Assembly (NCBI RefSeq): GCF_020740795.1
Contig: NC_067301.1
Span: forward strand, 1,984,001 to 2,048,000
DNA from: Apus apus
Lineage: Eukaryota > Chordata > Aves > Apodiformes > Apodidae
Reading direction: 5' to 3'
Length of the DNA stretch: 64,000 nt
Shown here: positions 46,950 through 58,800 of the stretch, in pieces
Layout of the letters: every line of letters starts with the position of its first letter
Numbering within the stretch: the first letter of the stretch is position 1
The notes under the pieces: generated by a model
Told to the model about the DNA's origin: nothing
Databases searched by the model: none
What the model saw: the letters and a program-made list of their open reading frames with translations, nothing else
Translations under genes and position numbers: made by a program

Positions 46950-48260
46950 TTTCTACAGCCTGGAGTCCTTACATTCAAGATCGCTTTACTCTGCTGAAGG
47001 GGCATCTTCTCCTCCTCTGGGCCCTGCTCCCTCTGGGCGCTTCTCTACTGAGACAACGCCGCCCGTGGGGCTCTGCGCTCCCTTTTGTTCACGCCAGGCT
47101 CTCACAGACGTGTTTCTCGGCCTGCTCGGGCGCGGCGGGGCGGAAACGAAACCCTTCCCCTTGCCCGCCCGCCCGCGGCCTTTGTTGGCGCGTCGGGGGG
47201 AGGCAGCGCCGGCGCTCGGGGCCGCACGGCGCGGGGCTGGGCGGGCGGCGGGGGCAGCAGGAGGGGCCGGGGCCGCCGCGCCCGCCCGGCCCGTTCCCGC
47301 CGCCCGGACGGACCGAGGGCCCGGCGGGGCGGTGCCCGCCCGCGCGCGGGAAGCGGCGGCCCCGGGGCCTGCGCGGGCCGGGGCGCGGGGCGGGGCCGCG
47401 GGGCGGGGGCCGGGCCGAGCCGAGCCGGGGTTTCCCGGCCGGGCAGCACGGGCGGGGCGGAGGTTAAACCGCGCCCAGGCTCTCGCTTCCCCGATGGCTG
47501 CGGGGAGCTGAGCGGGCACCCGGCGTGCGAGGAGGAGTCGAGACCCAGCGACATCCCCTTCCCCCCCCCCCCAAGCTCCTCTTCCCTCCCTCCCCCGGCG
47601 CTCTCGCCTTTCCGACTCGGCTCCCCGGGACCAGCCGGGCAGAGCGCGGGAGGCTCCACTCCTCCTCCGCCCCCTCCTCCTTCTCCTCCGCCCCCCTTCC
47701 CCTCCCCAGGCCGGCGGGACGCGGAGCAGGAGCCGCGGGCGACGGAAGGTACCGGCCCGGTTCATGAGCAGCGGCCGGCAGGGCAGGTAACCGTCCGAGG
47801 GGACGGGGGGAAAGAGGCCGGCGGGGCCGGGGAGGGTCCTCACAGAAAGCTCCGCGCTTTCCCGCCGCCGGCCGAGCCCCCAGCCCCACCCTGAGGCCAT
47901 CTTCCCGGCCTCCCTCCCCCCAACCCCCCATATCCCCGGTTCCTTCTTCCTCTGCGCGGCTGCGCCCCGTCCCCGCTCCCCTCCCCCGCTCTTCCTCCTG
48001 CCTGTCGCACTTCTCCTTTCCCTTCGGCCTCCCCTTCCGCCGCTCCCCTGCTCCTCGCCTCGCCTGGGCACCGGGCTGGGCCCCCCGCCCCGGGTGCCGG
48101 GCCCTCCCCTCCTCTGTTCTTCCCCCGCCTCGCCCAGCCCGCTCCTCGCGGCCCCCGCTGGAGAGAAGGGCGGCTCAGGGTTTGTCCCCCTCTTCCCGTG
48201 GCGGGGTTGGAAATAGCCCCCTCCCCCGCGCTCCCCCCCGCTCCCCCTAAAAAAGAAGTG
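46950..48260 (+). promoter_or_regulatory. GNB1: CpG island, probable GNB1 promoter and first exon
   Basis: This is by far the most GC- and CpG-rich stretch in the window, densest at about 47130-47480, with repeated GGGGCGGGG-type Sp1 boxes near 47386-47412. Downstream of it no coding exon is found, as expected for a gene with a non-coding first exon and a long first intron. Human GNB1 has this structure, and the order CFAP74-TMEM52-GNB1, all on one strand, is the human arrangement. Two good candidate donors for exon 1 are aag|gtaccg at 47749 and cag|gtaacc at 47787. The start site and the GNB1 identity are inference, since no GNB1 coding sequence is present here. Confidence 0.65.
47561..47572. 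repeat. C12 run in pyrimidine-rich part of CpG island
   Basis: A run of 12 C inside a pyrimidine-rich stretch (about 47551-47600). The opposite strand is G-rich and could fold into a quadruplex. It lies upstream of the candidate exon-1 donors. Confidence 0.85.
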
Positions 48261-49698
48261 TGTTTGTAGCTGGAGGAGGAGAAAAAAGGTGGGGGTGGGT
48301 CTGATTCTCTCCTGAAGGCTTCCAGGAGGAAAGGGAGGAGACCTTGGATCTTGCGGGGTTCCATTTTTAATGATAATTACGCGGTGGTGGTCTCTGTTGG
48401 GCGGTTTGGGGGTGCTTTCTGTGTACGCGTTAAGATACAAAAGGCGAGTTTCCCCCAGCGATCCAGCCGGCAGAGGGAACATTTGGAGAGAGATCCAAGA
48501 AAAAAAAAAAAGCTATGGTGTGGCTGCTGTAATGGTGGAAAACTGATTAAGAGGAGACGGGGGTGAGACAAACAGGGTAAGACTGCTTCCAGCAGCCCCC
48601 AGCCCAGGGAAGGGCTCGCAGATTGGGTTCAGGCTGTGTTCTGGGGGAGGGAGGGGTGGAGAAGGTTTTCTGATCTTCCAAATGAGAACCGGGGATGGAT
48701 TTAGACCGCGTATTATTTGTTGTTCCCCCATGTATTACGGTGCTGCATATTTTTGTGTGCCCGTAGCAGCAATCATGAAGATCATGGAGGGTGTTTGCTA
48801 CAATAGAAAAAGGGAGTGTTCTCCTCGGAAACGTTATTAAAAATATTATATCGATTCCCAGTTTGTTACTGAAAGGCTTTCAGTATTTTATTTTATTTTC
48901 ATCCATGCAAGGGATATTTAAGATGTAAGGATTTTAATCCTACAGCTTTGTAGGAAATGAAGAGGTGTAAAGTCTTGCATGTAAATATAAAAGATCAGAC
49001 GTTTTATTAAAAAAAAACAAAACAACAAGCAAACAACAAATCTTGCCCAGAAGAAAATCAGAATGATGTAGAGGTTTTTGTAAGATGTCAATTTATCATT
49101 CGTGAAGATGAACTGAAATTTTAGCTAGTGTGATATTTCATTATTCTCCAACCAAGTCACGGTTGGGATTCGTTATTTGAAGGAAGGCAGCCTCGCCAGG
49201 ATGCTGCCTGCCACGTTCTTATGTATTGTCTCCGTGGCAGAAAATAGCGAAGGACTGTAAATGTAAGGCTTAAGTGATTATTGAAACAGCTTTTGAGAAT
49301 AGTTGGCTCGACTTGGAGAGGTGATTTAAGACTGAAAAATCACACGTTTTGTTGCTGTAAAGCATCCGCACCTAATTGTGAGAGATTTAGCCCGTATTTG
49401 AAGCCGATCTGCTGCACACCGAGGATGGGAATCAATAGCTAATGCTGTCGATGTGTATGTGAAAGGCATTTGAGAAAACGAAGACATTAAGATCGACATT
49501 TCTTCTAAATGCGGTCTGTCCGAGTTAATTTTTTATTTATTTTTTTTCCCCCCCGTGTGTGCTTTAGGAGAGGAGAAGGAGAAGGGGGTGATAATAGTGT
49601 AGTTGTTTTGGTGGCTGCAATTAGGCAGGGTGTGTGTTTGATTTTCTTTTTGCTGTGAATGAATGGATCTCTCTGTGCCTGGGCCCAGTAGCTGCAAC

Positions 49699-49707
49699 AA
49701 GATGGCG
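49699..49707 (+). promoter_or_regulatory. YY1-like motif
   Basis: AAGATGGCG matches the YY1 core. It lies about 2 kb downstream of the CpG island. A 9-base match can occur by chance, so this is only a candidate. Confidence 0.3.
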
Positions 49708-49832
49708 TTTGCAGCAAGGCAGCTCTCATTTTTCAACTCCTCCTCACCACAGCTTCGCCAAACTAGATCTTATTTCGTAATTGTCTTTTAGATTTACTTT
49801 CTCCTTAATTTCTTCTTTTTTCCTTTTCCTTC

Positions 49833-49892
49833 TTTTTTTTTTTTTTTTTTTTGGGGGGGGGGTGGGGGGGAGGAGGGTTGGGGGTAGGAGGA
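49833..49892 (+). repeat. T20-G10 homopolymer junction with G-quadruplex potential
   Basis: Twenty T are followed directly by ten G, then G7 and further runs of 3 and 5 G separated by one to a few bases. The + strand therefore has at least four G runs in about 40 bases, enough for an intramolecular quadruplex. Confidence 0.9.
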
Positions 49893-52800
49893 GCATTTGG
49901 AAGATTGTTTCAAGAAATCTGTGTGTGTGGGAGGGGGGTTTCTTGATTTTTGTGAGCTTCTCCAGATAGGAACTGGGTGGGAGGAGTAAATAGTTTTATT
50001 GAAATGTTCACATAGGCTCTTACTGGATAAAAGGGTGACATGATTTTCTTTTTTACCTTGCCGTGCTTGCTTAATACCATCAAAGTGTTCTTGGCTTTTA
50101 TTAAGCCTGTTGCTGAAAAAAGAGTATTTTAAACCTCGAGCCCAGGTACACAAAGCCTGCTGGGGCCGAGTGCTGCTGCTCCTTTCTCTGCTAGCCAGGT
50201 AATCCTCAGCCCCCACGCAGGCGGTTGTCTTTCTGTGACACAAAAGGCTCTCCCATCTCCTCCAGAACACTTAACAATTTGTGGAGGCTTTTAAAACTGC
50301 TTTGGACCCGAGATTATTGTCATACTCTAGGTAACTGTTCTTCTTAGAGGAAAGAATAAGAGAGGACATTTGGGGGATATTAAAACAGTTCTCTGTCTGA
50401 AGTGTTGCATTTTAAAATGACAGCACAATTTTCTAAAGCCTTTTATGTGTAGTTTTGAGTATCTTTTAAATAAAATGGACTTTCAGTTTGTGACTTTTAT
50501 GATGTTTCATTGTAGTGCCAAGCTTCTTAACTTTGATAGCCTAAATAAAATTACTTGGTTAATGTTTGATATACTGAACTCAAGCTTGAAATAATATGCT
50601 ACCCAGTAAGAAGAAAAGCTTGTTATGTCTCCTGTATTCAAATGACCTCCAGACCTTTGGTAATATCAACCTTTTTAGTACTGTTTATCTATGACTTAAT
50701 GTATAATCAGTTGTTTGTTAGTTTGCTGTAGTAGTCCAGCTGTAGTTCATACAGCAGGAAGCCAGGAAGCAGAATAGCTCATGGATGTTTTGTTTTGTGT
50801 TTTTCTGGAGTTTTTTAAAGCAAAGAAAAACAATCTCTCTGAAATTACCTGAATGCATTTTGCTTCTCTGGTGCATCAAGAAATTTTTTTTTTTATCAAG
50901 AGTACTTGCCCAATAAACGGTTAGTTTCATTTAATGGTACTTCTAATGTGATATTGAACTTGAAAGTATTTAGTCTACTTTTTTTGGTACTGCTTCTTTG
51001 GCCTTTCAGTACAGGATCAGAAGGCAGCAGGGTGAAGTGGGATTCTGTATTGGGTAAGATAAATTGCATTTATCCTTGTTAAGTCCTTGCAGCTGCTGGG
51101 TCAGTATGTAGCAAGCATTCTACCATGAAGTCTTTGACAACATGTGAAGTTAGAATTCCACAGTAAATCCTAGCAAAACAGTTTTTAAATTTAGACTTCA
51201 TGAGAATTCCTCTTCTGTAAGTAACCAATAAACTTGTATAATTACGAAGCGTGTAGAATTTTTGTGTAGTGTTATTCTTAGTGTCATCCAAGAATAAACA
51301 CTCTACAGCTATTGATTTTAAGACTAGAACAATCTAATATACTTAGAAAATATTTCAATTAATGTAATTACTTTAAAGATCCTTTAATGATAGAAATATA
51401 TAACTTTTGTGTTTGTAGGATGCCTTTTCCTGAAGTTAAGCAAGATGATGATGGCTGCAGTGTGTAATAACTTCCTGGTGCCTTGGAGGCTTCAATTTGC
51501 TCATGTGGAAAACAGTTTCTTCTTAAATAGTTACTTAGTTATGATTTCTCAATCGGTGTAAAACAAGATGCCAGTTCACATGGAGCTTGTGTTGCTCTTG
51601 CAGATGCTTGTGATGCCTGTTACTGTAGTTAGGAATGTTAAGGAAGTGCTACTTTTAGTTAGTTTTGTCCTTATTGACATTAAAAATTGGAGTTGCTTGC
51701 ATTCTGCGAAACCAGCAGTAGATTTGCCTCTAGATATGTCAGGCTCAGCTCATGTTTTAGTCAGTGAATTGGATTAAATTCTTACTGTCCATGGATTTTG
51801 GCTCTCAGCATTAGTGGATTGGTAATTGATATTCTCAATTTTAATATCCAGTTTTAGCCATATGGCACACCGTATTGTTTCAGGAATTGCATCTAGTGCT
51901 AGTTTGTTACTAGCAAGTGGAAATAGGAAATCATGCATTCGACTGGTTGAATTATGCTTGGGTGAGCTGTCTTTGGACTCTCCTCTGCCTATTCTCATGC
52001 CAGTGTTTTGGGTATATTTTTTTCGCTGTGTTTTACTGGTTATGTTGGGGAAAAATCCATAACCTTGAAAGCAACTGGCTTGTGTTAATGAAATGTTTCT
52101 TAACCATGTGATTGAAGAGGGAGTCTCTTGATTGCTTGAAGTGCAGTCTCAAAATGAAAAGAATACATATTCCACTCAAAATGTTTTTTTTTCTCCCCAC
52201 TGATAATGTTGGAATTAGTATTAGCCAAGGTCGTGATAAAAAACAAAAATACCCCCAAGCCCCCTGTGTTTCTATTTAACATATTATCTCAATTTATTAT
52301 TTCTTCACAGGGTGTCTAGTATGCTGGGGGGTTTGTGTGCATGGATTTGTTTTTCACCAAACAGAAATGTATGCGGAATCCATAGATACTTGAGCCAACT
52401 GGTAGTTCAGCAGAGCATTAAGAGGTTTTTTAAAAGCTTTGAGCTGGCTATGAACAGCACCTTTACTTGAGATGCCAAAATAATCAATGTAAATTGCTGT
52501 GGAAGGCTTCATTGTAGAAAAATATGGACACTCCAGAATAGATTTTGAAGCAGAATACTGTATTTTTATTAAAACGGTAGAAGAATTCTAAGTAGTGAGA
52601 CAGGAGAGGGTTAGCCTTTGAATAAAAATATGCATTTAGAAGTATTTTTGGGAACATAAAGATCAGATGTTCTTGGCCTTTTTTTAATCGCTGACCTTCT
52701 GAAATGTGTTCCTTACAATTAATATCTTGTAAGGCTCTATTCATTTGCATTAAATGCTTGTGCCCATTGCATTTATTAGAGTGGTGTAGAATGTGTTACG

Positions 52801-55800
52801 TTTCGTTAGACTCTTCAAATATAATTAAATATTTCTGCTTCTCTGGAAGACTGGTTGGAGCCTCGAGTGTACTAGGCACAGAAGGTAATGTTTGCCTTGC
52901 CCAACGTATTCTTGGACATCTAGGAATCTTTCTTGAACCCAGCCAGAGGGTTGTGACATGACAATTCCTGCATGCCATGTGAAAACAGCTACAATACTGT
53001 CTTGCTGTGCACATCTTACACTCAGTGTTACTGGGGGTGCTGTAATTAGATGCTTACATGATAATTTGTATGTGTAAGCAAAACCCACATTTTTTGGGAT
53101 GTTACAGAATTGCAATTTGTAGGAAGTCCTGGAAATTGCAGCTTTAAATTCTGTCAGGGATTTTCAGCACTGGCCTTAACACTCAGTTATTTGGCTCCCA
53201 ACATTTCAAAGTGGCAGAAAATCATGTTACAGTACAATGATGTTACATATGAAATGGTGCACGTTGACCTGTCTGACATTTTAATTCACTGGGTGATGAC
53301 AGGGCACAGGAATAAGTGCAACACAGCACATACTTCAGTGGTTTGGAAGTTGCCAGTCTTTTTGAAATCCAGTAATAAGAACCGTGGCAAGTTTAAAACA
53401 GGGATGCTTTAGAAGAAGTTGCAGATGCTCAGAAGACCTGGCTTTGGATTAATGAGCAGGTTGCCTTTCGTCACCTCTTCTGTGGTAATTATCCAAGCCT
53501 GCAGTCTTAAGATATATGCAAGGTTATTCAAATCACTGTGGTCCTTTTTCTTGGGGAACCAACTTAATCCCAATATCCCAAACTCGGTGGAGGCATATGG
53601 ATGACTCCTGTGGAACTTGCTTAGGAGTCTGAGCCCTGTTTAGCTTGTAGACAAGCAGAATTTGTAGGTTAATACCAGGATCCCTGAGATTTCTTACTGA
53701 CCTGAATACTCTACCAGAGTTGTTTTAAAGATATTTTTTTTTTTCTACATATATTTGTCTTAAGGATTGTAGAAAAGCACATTTTTGTCACTTGTCTCAG
53801 ACTCATGAAGAAGAGAGCTTGGTTCTTTTTTATTTGGTGGGACTGAAGGGTTAAAATTTGCTCTTACTGTGCTGTGTCTCTTTTGGAATCCTAATAATGG
53901 ATAAGTGGAAATGAGGCTGAAGACCTGAAGAAGGTGATCTGAGGAGCTTAAAGGACACAAGATAGAAGGTAGCTCTGTAATTGATGGTGGTAAAGATAGG
54001 CTAAATCTTCAAGTTATTCTAATAGATAGAACTTGATGAGGGGAAAAATTATTAGCAGAGAAAGAGATTAAAAATCTAGTGCCATTTTAATGTGAAAGGT
54101 AGTTAATTTCTCTAAGTAGTTTGCATGAGACCACCTAATGAAACATATTTTTGTTATTATATAGAATACTATACATTATATAGAATGTATTTGATTAAGT
54201 TAGAATTTCAGCTTGTCAAATCACTGCAATTTCTGAAGGATCTATGTGTAGAAAAGAAATACCTTATAAGTGTTTTAAGGATTAATTGAACTGTAGATTG
54301 CTAAGGTTTTTTTGTGTGTTTCCACACTGGTTTGAGGTTTGTCTAAAATTTCTTGCCAGTTGATCATATTTTTCTCAGATGAGAAAATTTTTTATGTCTT
54401 CTTGAAAACTGCAGTAATGCCTGCCAGCACTCCCGAAAAAGAAAATATTAATTATCTGTAATTAGATGGATTAGATAATTTTTTCTAGCTTTATGTAATG
54501 TGGTCCTATATTAAAAACTAAAAAAAGATTTTTGTCACTATTTTCAGCTCTTTCTCTCTTCCCTCCCTTCCTGCCTGCCTAACCTCCAAGCAAAGGGGAG
54601 GGGAAAAAAGTAATAACATAATTATCTCGTGGAAACTTCTGCATGTTGTCTGTCAGTGTAACTGTGAATATTGTACCAGTTCAGGTATCAGTGGTGATTT
54701 TGCTCGTCCTTATTAAAACGTCCAACTGCAGGGAGTAGGGGGGACTAAATAAGAAATACTGCAAGGCTTTAGAAAGGCAAAACCCCATGAAGTTGACATT
54801 ACTGACAGGACAGTAATGCCTTACTCCTGTGCCTTCTTTTTCTTATGTTACAATAAGCTTAATCACAACAGCTGATGCCAGTTATTTTCTTTATAAGAGA
54901 ATTTCTGCTTAAGTATTGCAGGTGAGCTGTTAATCCTGTACATCTTTGTTTCCTTACAGCTTTTTTGGCCTTCCTGCCTATCTCGGTCTAGATTTAAGGA
55001 GCTGTCTTAGAAGTCTGTTCAGTAACATGTGCTTTGTGTTTATCCTGACATCTTAGGATGTATTAAAATCTGTCAATAAATAGAAGTTATCTAAAATTAT
55101 TTGCAGAACTGTGAAGTTATTTGACAAGCTGAGTGGCTTTGTTTTATTTTTGTGAAATGTCGAAACAAATTCCCAACACAGACAGAGTTTTGAATTGTCC
55201 TCTTCAAAATGGCAGTTTAACTTCTGTGGAAACAGGAGTGTATGTGCTCAGTGTTAATGGTGTATGCTTTACTGTGAGGACCTTTTTACTGGGACATCTG
55301 TGGTAATACAGAGTATATTTTACTGGACTTTTGCTGAGGGTTAGTGAGCAAGCTTGTTGAGTTGATCAATGTTCTTGGAGATTATCTGGTATGCTCCCAT
55401 CTGTCCAGATGCTGTGACTTGCAAGCTACAGCCTGAAGTGTTCCTGCCATTTAATATTTGGTGGGGAATGTGGTTTTCTTCTGGAATTAGAGAAATTGAA
55501 CTGCCCTGGTGTATTGTGGATTTTTCCAGTTTTGTTCCCAAAACTGTTCTGTTCCAATAGCCCAACAAATGCACTGGGAGAGCAGGGCTGAAATTTTTTG
55601 TTTGTCTAGAAAAACCAAGTAGATGTGATAGTCTGCTGAAACCTTGGGTACTCACAATAAGATTACACTTAATTAAAAAGCTCTCTTTGTTGGAGCATAA
55701 GTTTGACGTTCCAGTTGCACGTTCTTTGTGAAATGGTAAAATACTGAAGATCTGCTGCTGTCTGTTTAATGAAGGTGGTGTCTGTACAAAGATAAAGAAC

Positions 55801-58800
55801 GGTTCATTTGCTCATGACAATTTAATTGTGCTTCAGGTTACTGAGTCCTGGGCATCACTGCAAGTTGTCAGATGTTATCTGGCTAGTGCCTGAAAACTTA
55901 GTGTAAAGTTAATATAAAGGGCTTTGATTAAAAGACTGTGTAATACTTAAATAATATTGAACAGGAACAATTTAACAAATTTCAAATCTTGACAGAGTAG
56001 CATGTATTTAAAAGATGCTTGAGAAGCTGTGAAGTGTTTTTTCATGTATGAAAACTCAGATATTGTAGAAACGTTATGTAGTAAAGTCATATTGGTTAGT
56101 TCAACCTACATTCTTTTATTCTTGTACCTGTAGACAGTAGGTGAAGCTTCAGCATTTCAGGAAGTACTTTGGTTTGTCCTGCAAGACGAGTCATTGCTGA
56201 TACATGGGGGAGACAGAACTTGTGCAGAACCTGCATTTGGGGCTTTAATATCTGGGCACCATTGTTCACAGGTATGAGTACGTAGGTATCTGATTATTCA
56301 AAGTCTCACATTAGTCTTGAATTCGACATACTGCAAATTCAGGATATCCAAGATTGAATTAAGTAATTATTTCAAAAAGAAAAATCTGTATCCTTATAAT
56401 CAAATGGAGTACATATCTTGAAGAAAAGGGGAAAAAATGATCTTAAAAACACTATAAACTCAGAAATTCTGGAACTAGGATGAAGTTATTAATTTTTTAA
56501 ATCTTAAGCAAGTCCTTAGATGTGAGAAGATGCCCAGTAATCTTCTAGTTTCTAGTCTGTCTTCTCTCTTTCCTTTTAACTCATATTAGAAGATAGAACT
56601 CATACTAAGTCAGGCATTGGAAATTCCACTTTTGATTTGGTACCCCAGGGATCAAATGAAGAGGTTTTCTTGAGGTAAGGTGGGATGTTAAGCTGTATCA
56701 CCTAGCTAGTAGTGAATACCTATTTACCTGGATACATGCCATGGAAAATTAAAAATTTAATTAATATGGTTTGATTTCTCAGTCTAATTTACCTACTAGT
56801 AATTGTTTTTGTTCCATATCCTTGCTGCCGTGAATTAAACTCAGAAGGGCTCACTCTGGGGAAGCCTGTCACAAAAGGTGGCACAGACATCTGCTCCCCA
56901 GCAGCTGCCTTGCCAGTTCACAACTTGGCATTTTAAGGAGACCAGACAGTTTATTACTCAGCACTGTGCTGCCAAACTGATAGTTCAGCCTCTAGTTATT
57001 GAGCAGCCTGGCTCTTCCAGAAGATGAAACAACTTAGCAAGCTGAGGTGGAAGCTGGAGTTGGAAACAGCAATAACTGTTTTTCCCATGTCATAATCCTT
57101 TATATTTTATATAAAGTGGAAGTGGCCTGTCTTCAAAGCCCTCTCCTCTTTTATTTTAAAAGGGCCAAGCTGTTACATTGACAACTACAGTTAATGTGTT
57201 TTCTGTTCTTTAAACAAGCTCAAAACCACCCTCAAATACAGTTTTGCACAGCAATGTGTTCAGGGGCTCCAAATGAGAGCTTGTGTGAAGGGGTATGCAG
57301 AGGATCGAGGAATTCAGTGCAGAACCTTAAAAGCTGCAGATCTCTACTAACCTCACTGGCCACTGCCTTTGTTAAACGGACTTAGCTGTTTTGACTTCAC
57401 TTTGCACGTGGGTTTTTTTTTTCCCTTGGAAAAGATGGAATTGTCTTCTGATGTTTTAATTTTTTGCCTGGCTTAGGTAGTTCCCATTGTGGCTGCTAAC
57501 TCGAGTAGTACTTTACTTGCTTTCTTTTTATTATATTTTCCTCTTTATTTTGATCACCTAACCAAAGGAATATAACTCATGCCAGAAGTTTAAAGTGGGT
57601 TAATGTAGTACTATGGAAAGAAGAATGTCCAAGGGTGAAAGCAACTATTTCCTGTTGTACCTTCAGTGCTTTCTGTTGTGGTTCTGTTCTGGACTTGGAG
57701 TTTACCTTTCCTATCAGCATTCTTGCATTGTCTGTTCCCAAACACCACTTGCCAGTCTAATGGCTTCAAGGTCTCCTGTGTTGCTTGACTTTTCAGTCTG
57801 TCAGCCTTGCTTTTCTGGTTCCTGTTCTTCTCTACCTTAACTTATTAACTTACTTTATATCAACAGCACATATCAAAATACAGCAGTCGCTGGGAGGAAT
57901 CAATGATTTATACTAAGGGGTATAAATAATTGTTATCAAAACTAGTGGAACTGCTTACACATTGATTAAAGATGAGTTGTGCTGATTGCAGGGCTAGAGA
58001 ACAAAGGATTGCTCGGTCTGTTAGAGAAGTCATGCCATATTTTAATCTCCACTGAGTATTTTATCTGCTATATGCATATAACACATTTTGTTCCTTTTTA
58101 AGGTCCACTGAAATACTTTTCATCTTCAGACTGATGCTGGAAAGCAGATACTTCATGGTATATCTTTGCTTCTTTCTAACAGTGCTTGGTTAATCTCCTG
58201 CTGAAGATCAGTGTGCTGATTCCAGTGAAATCAATTAATTAGCTGAAGCTTGGTTAAGGTCTTTTACATAGTTGTAAAAAAAATATTTTTATTTTACATG
58301 AGCTCTGAGGCTGTTATGTACAGTCTGTGTAACAGAGGCACAAAGAGAACAGTCTTAACTACCATTTTTTGTGGTTGAGGCAGGATGTGGTAGTAGTTAT
58401 GGTCAGAAGGTAGTTGCCATGTCTTGTCCAGCCTGTCTCTGGTACTTTTGTTGCTTCTATTGGTTTTTTATATTATTATTTTTATAAAAACTTAATACAT
58501 TAAAGCTTACCTACTTTCTCAGAATCATTCTAAGTTGGAGCAGAAAAAAGAAGCCATGTTAGTGAAATACTCTTTCAAGATTTTACCCTGAAAATTAAAG
58601 GCATTTTTTGTGGGCCACATGTTAAAGCATAATTCAGGCTTGATAGAATATAAATTGTCTTGTAGCTTTTGGAAACTTAATGTTTTTCCTTAGTATTTTG
58701 AGGGCCTTAGTCCAGTGCTTTCCAGAAGCAAAATTAATTGTGAAAGACCACCTTATATCTGTAAATCTCTGCCTTAGCTCAAGAATATTGAATGTTGATT

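Noticed and set aside
47085..47894. A 269-residue + strand open frame over the CpG island
   Set aside because: It has the same composition effect, with Pro/Ser homopolymers, no domain and no Kozak-supported start with a splice partner.
46986..48482. A 498-residue open frame on the minus strand over the CpG island
   Set aside because: It is made of Arg/Gly/Pro/Ala-rich sequence, other frames on both strands are open over the same bases, and it has no known domain. Stop codons are rare in GC-rich DNA, so this is composition.
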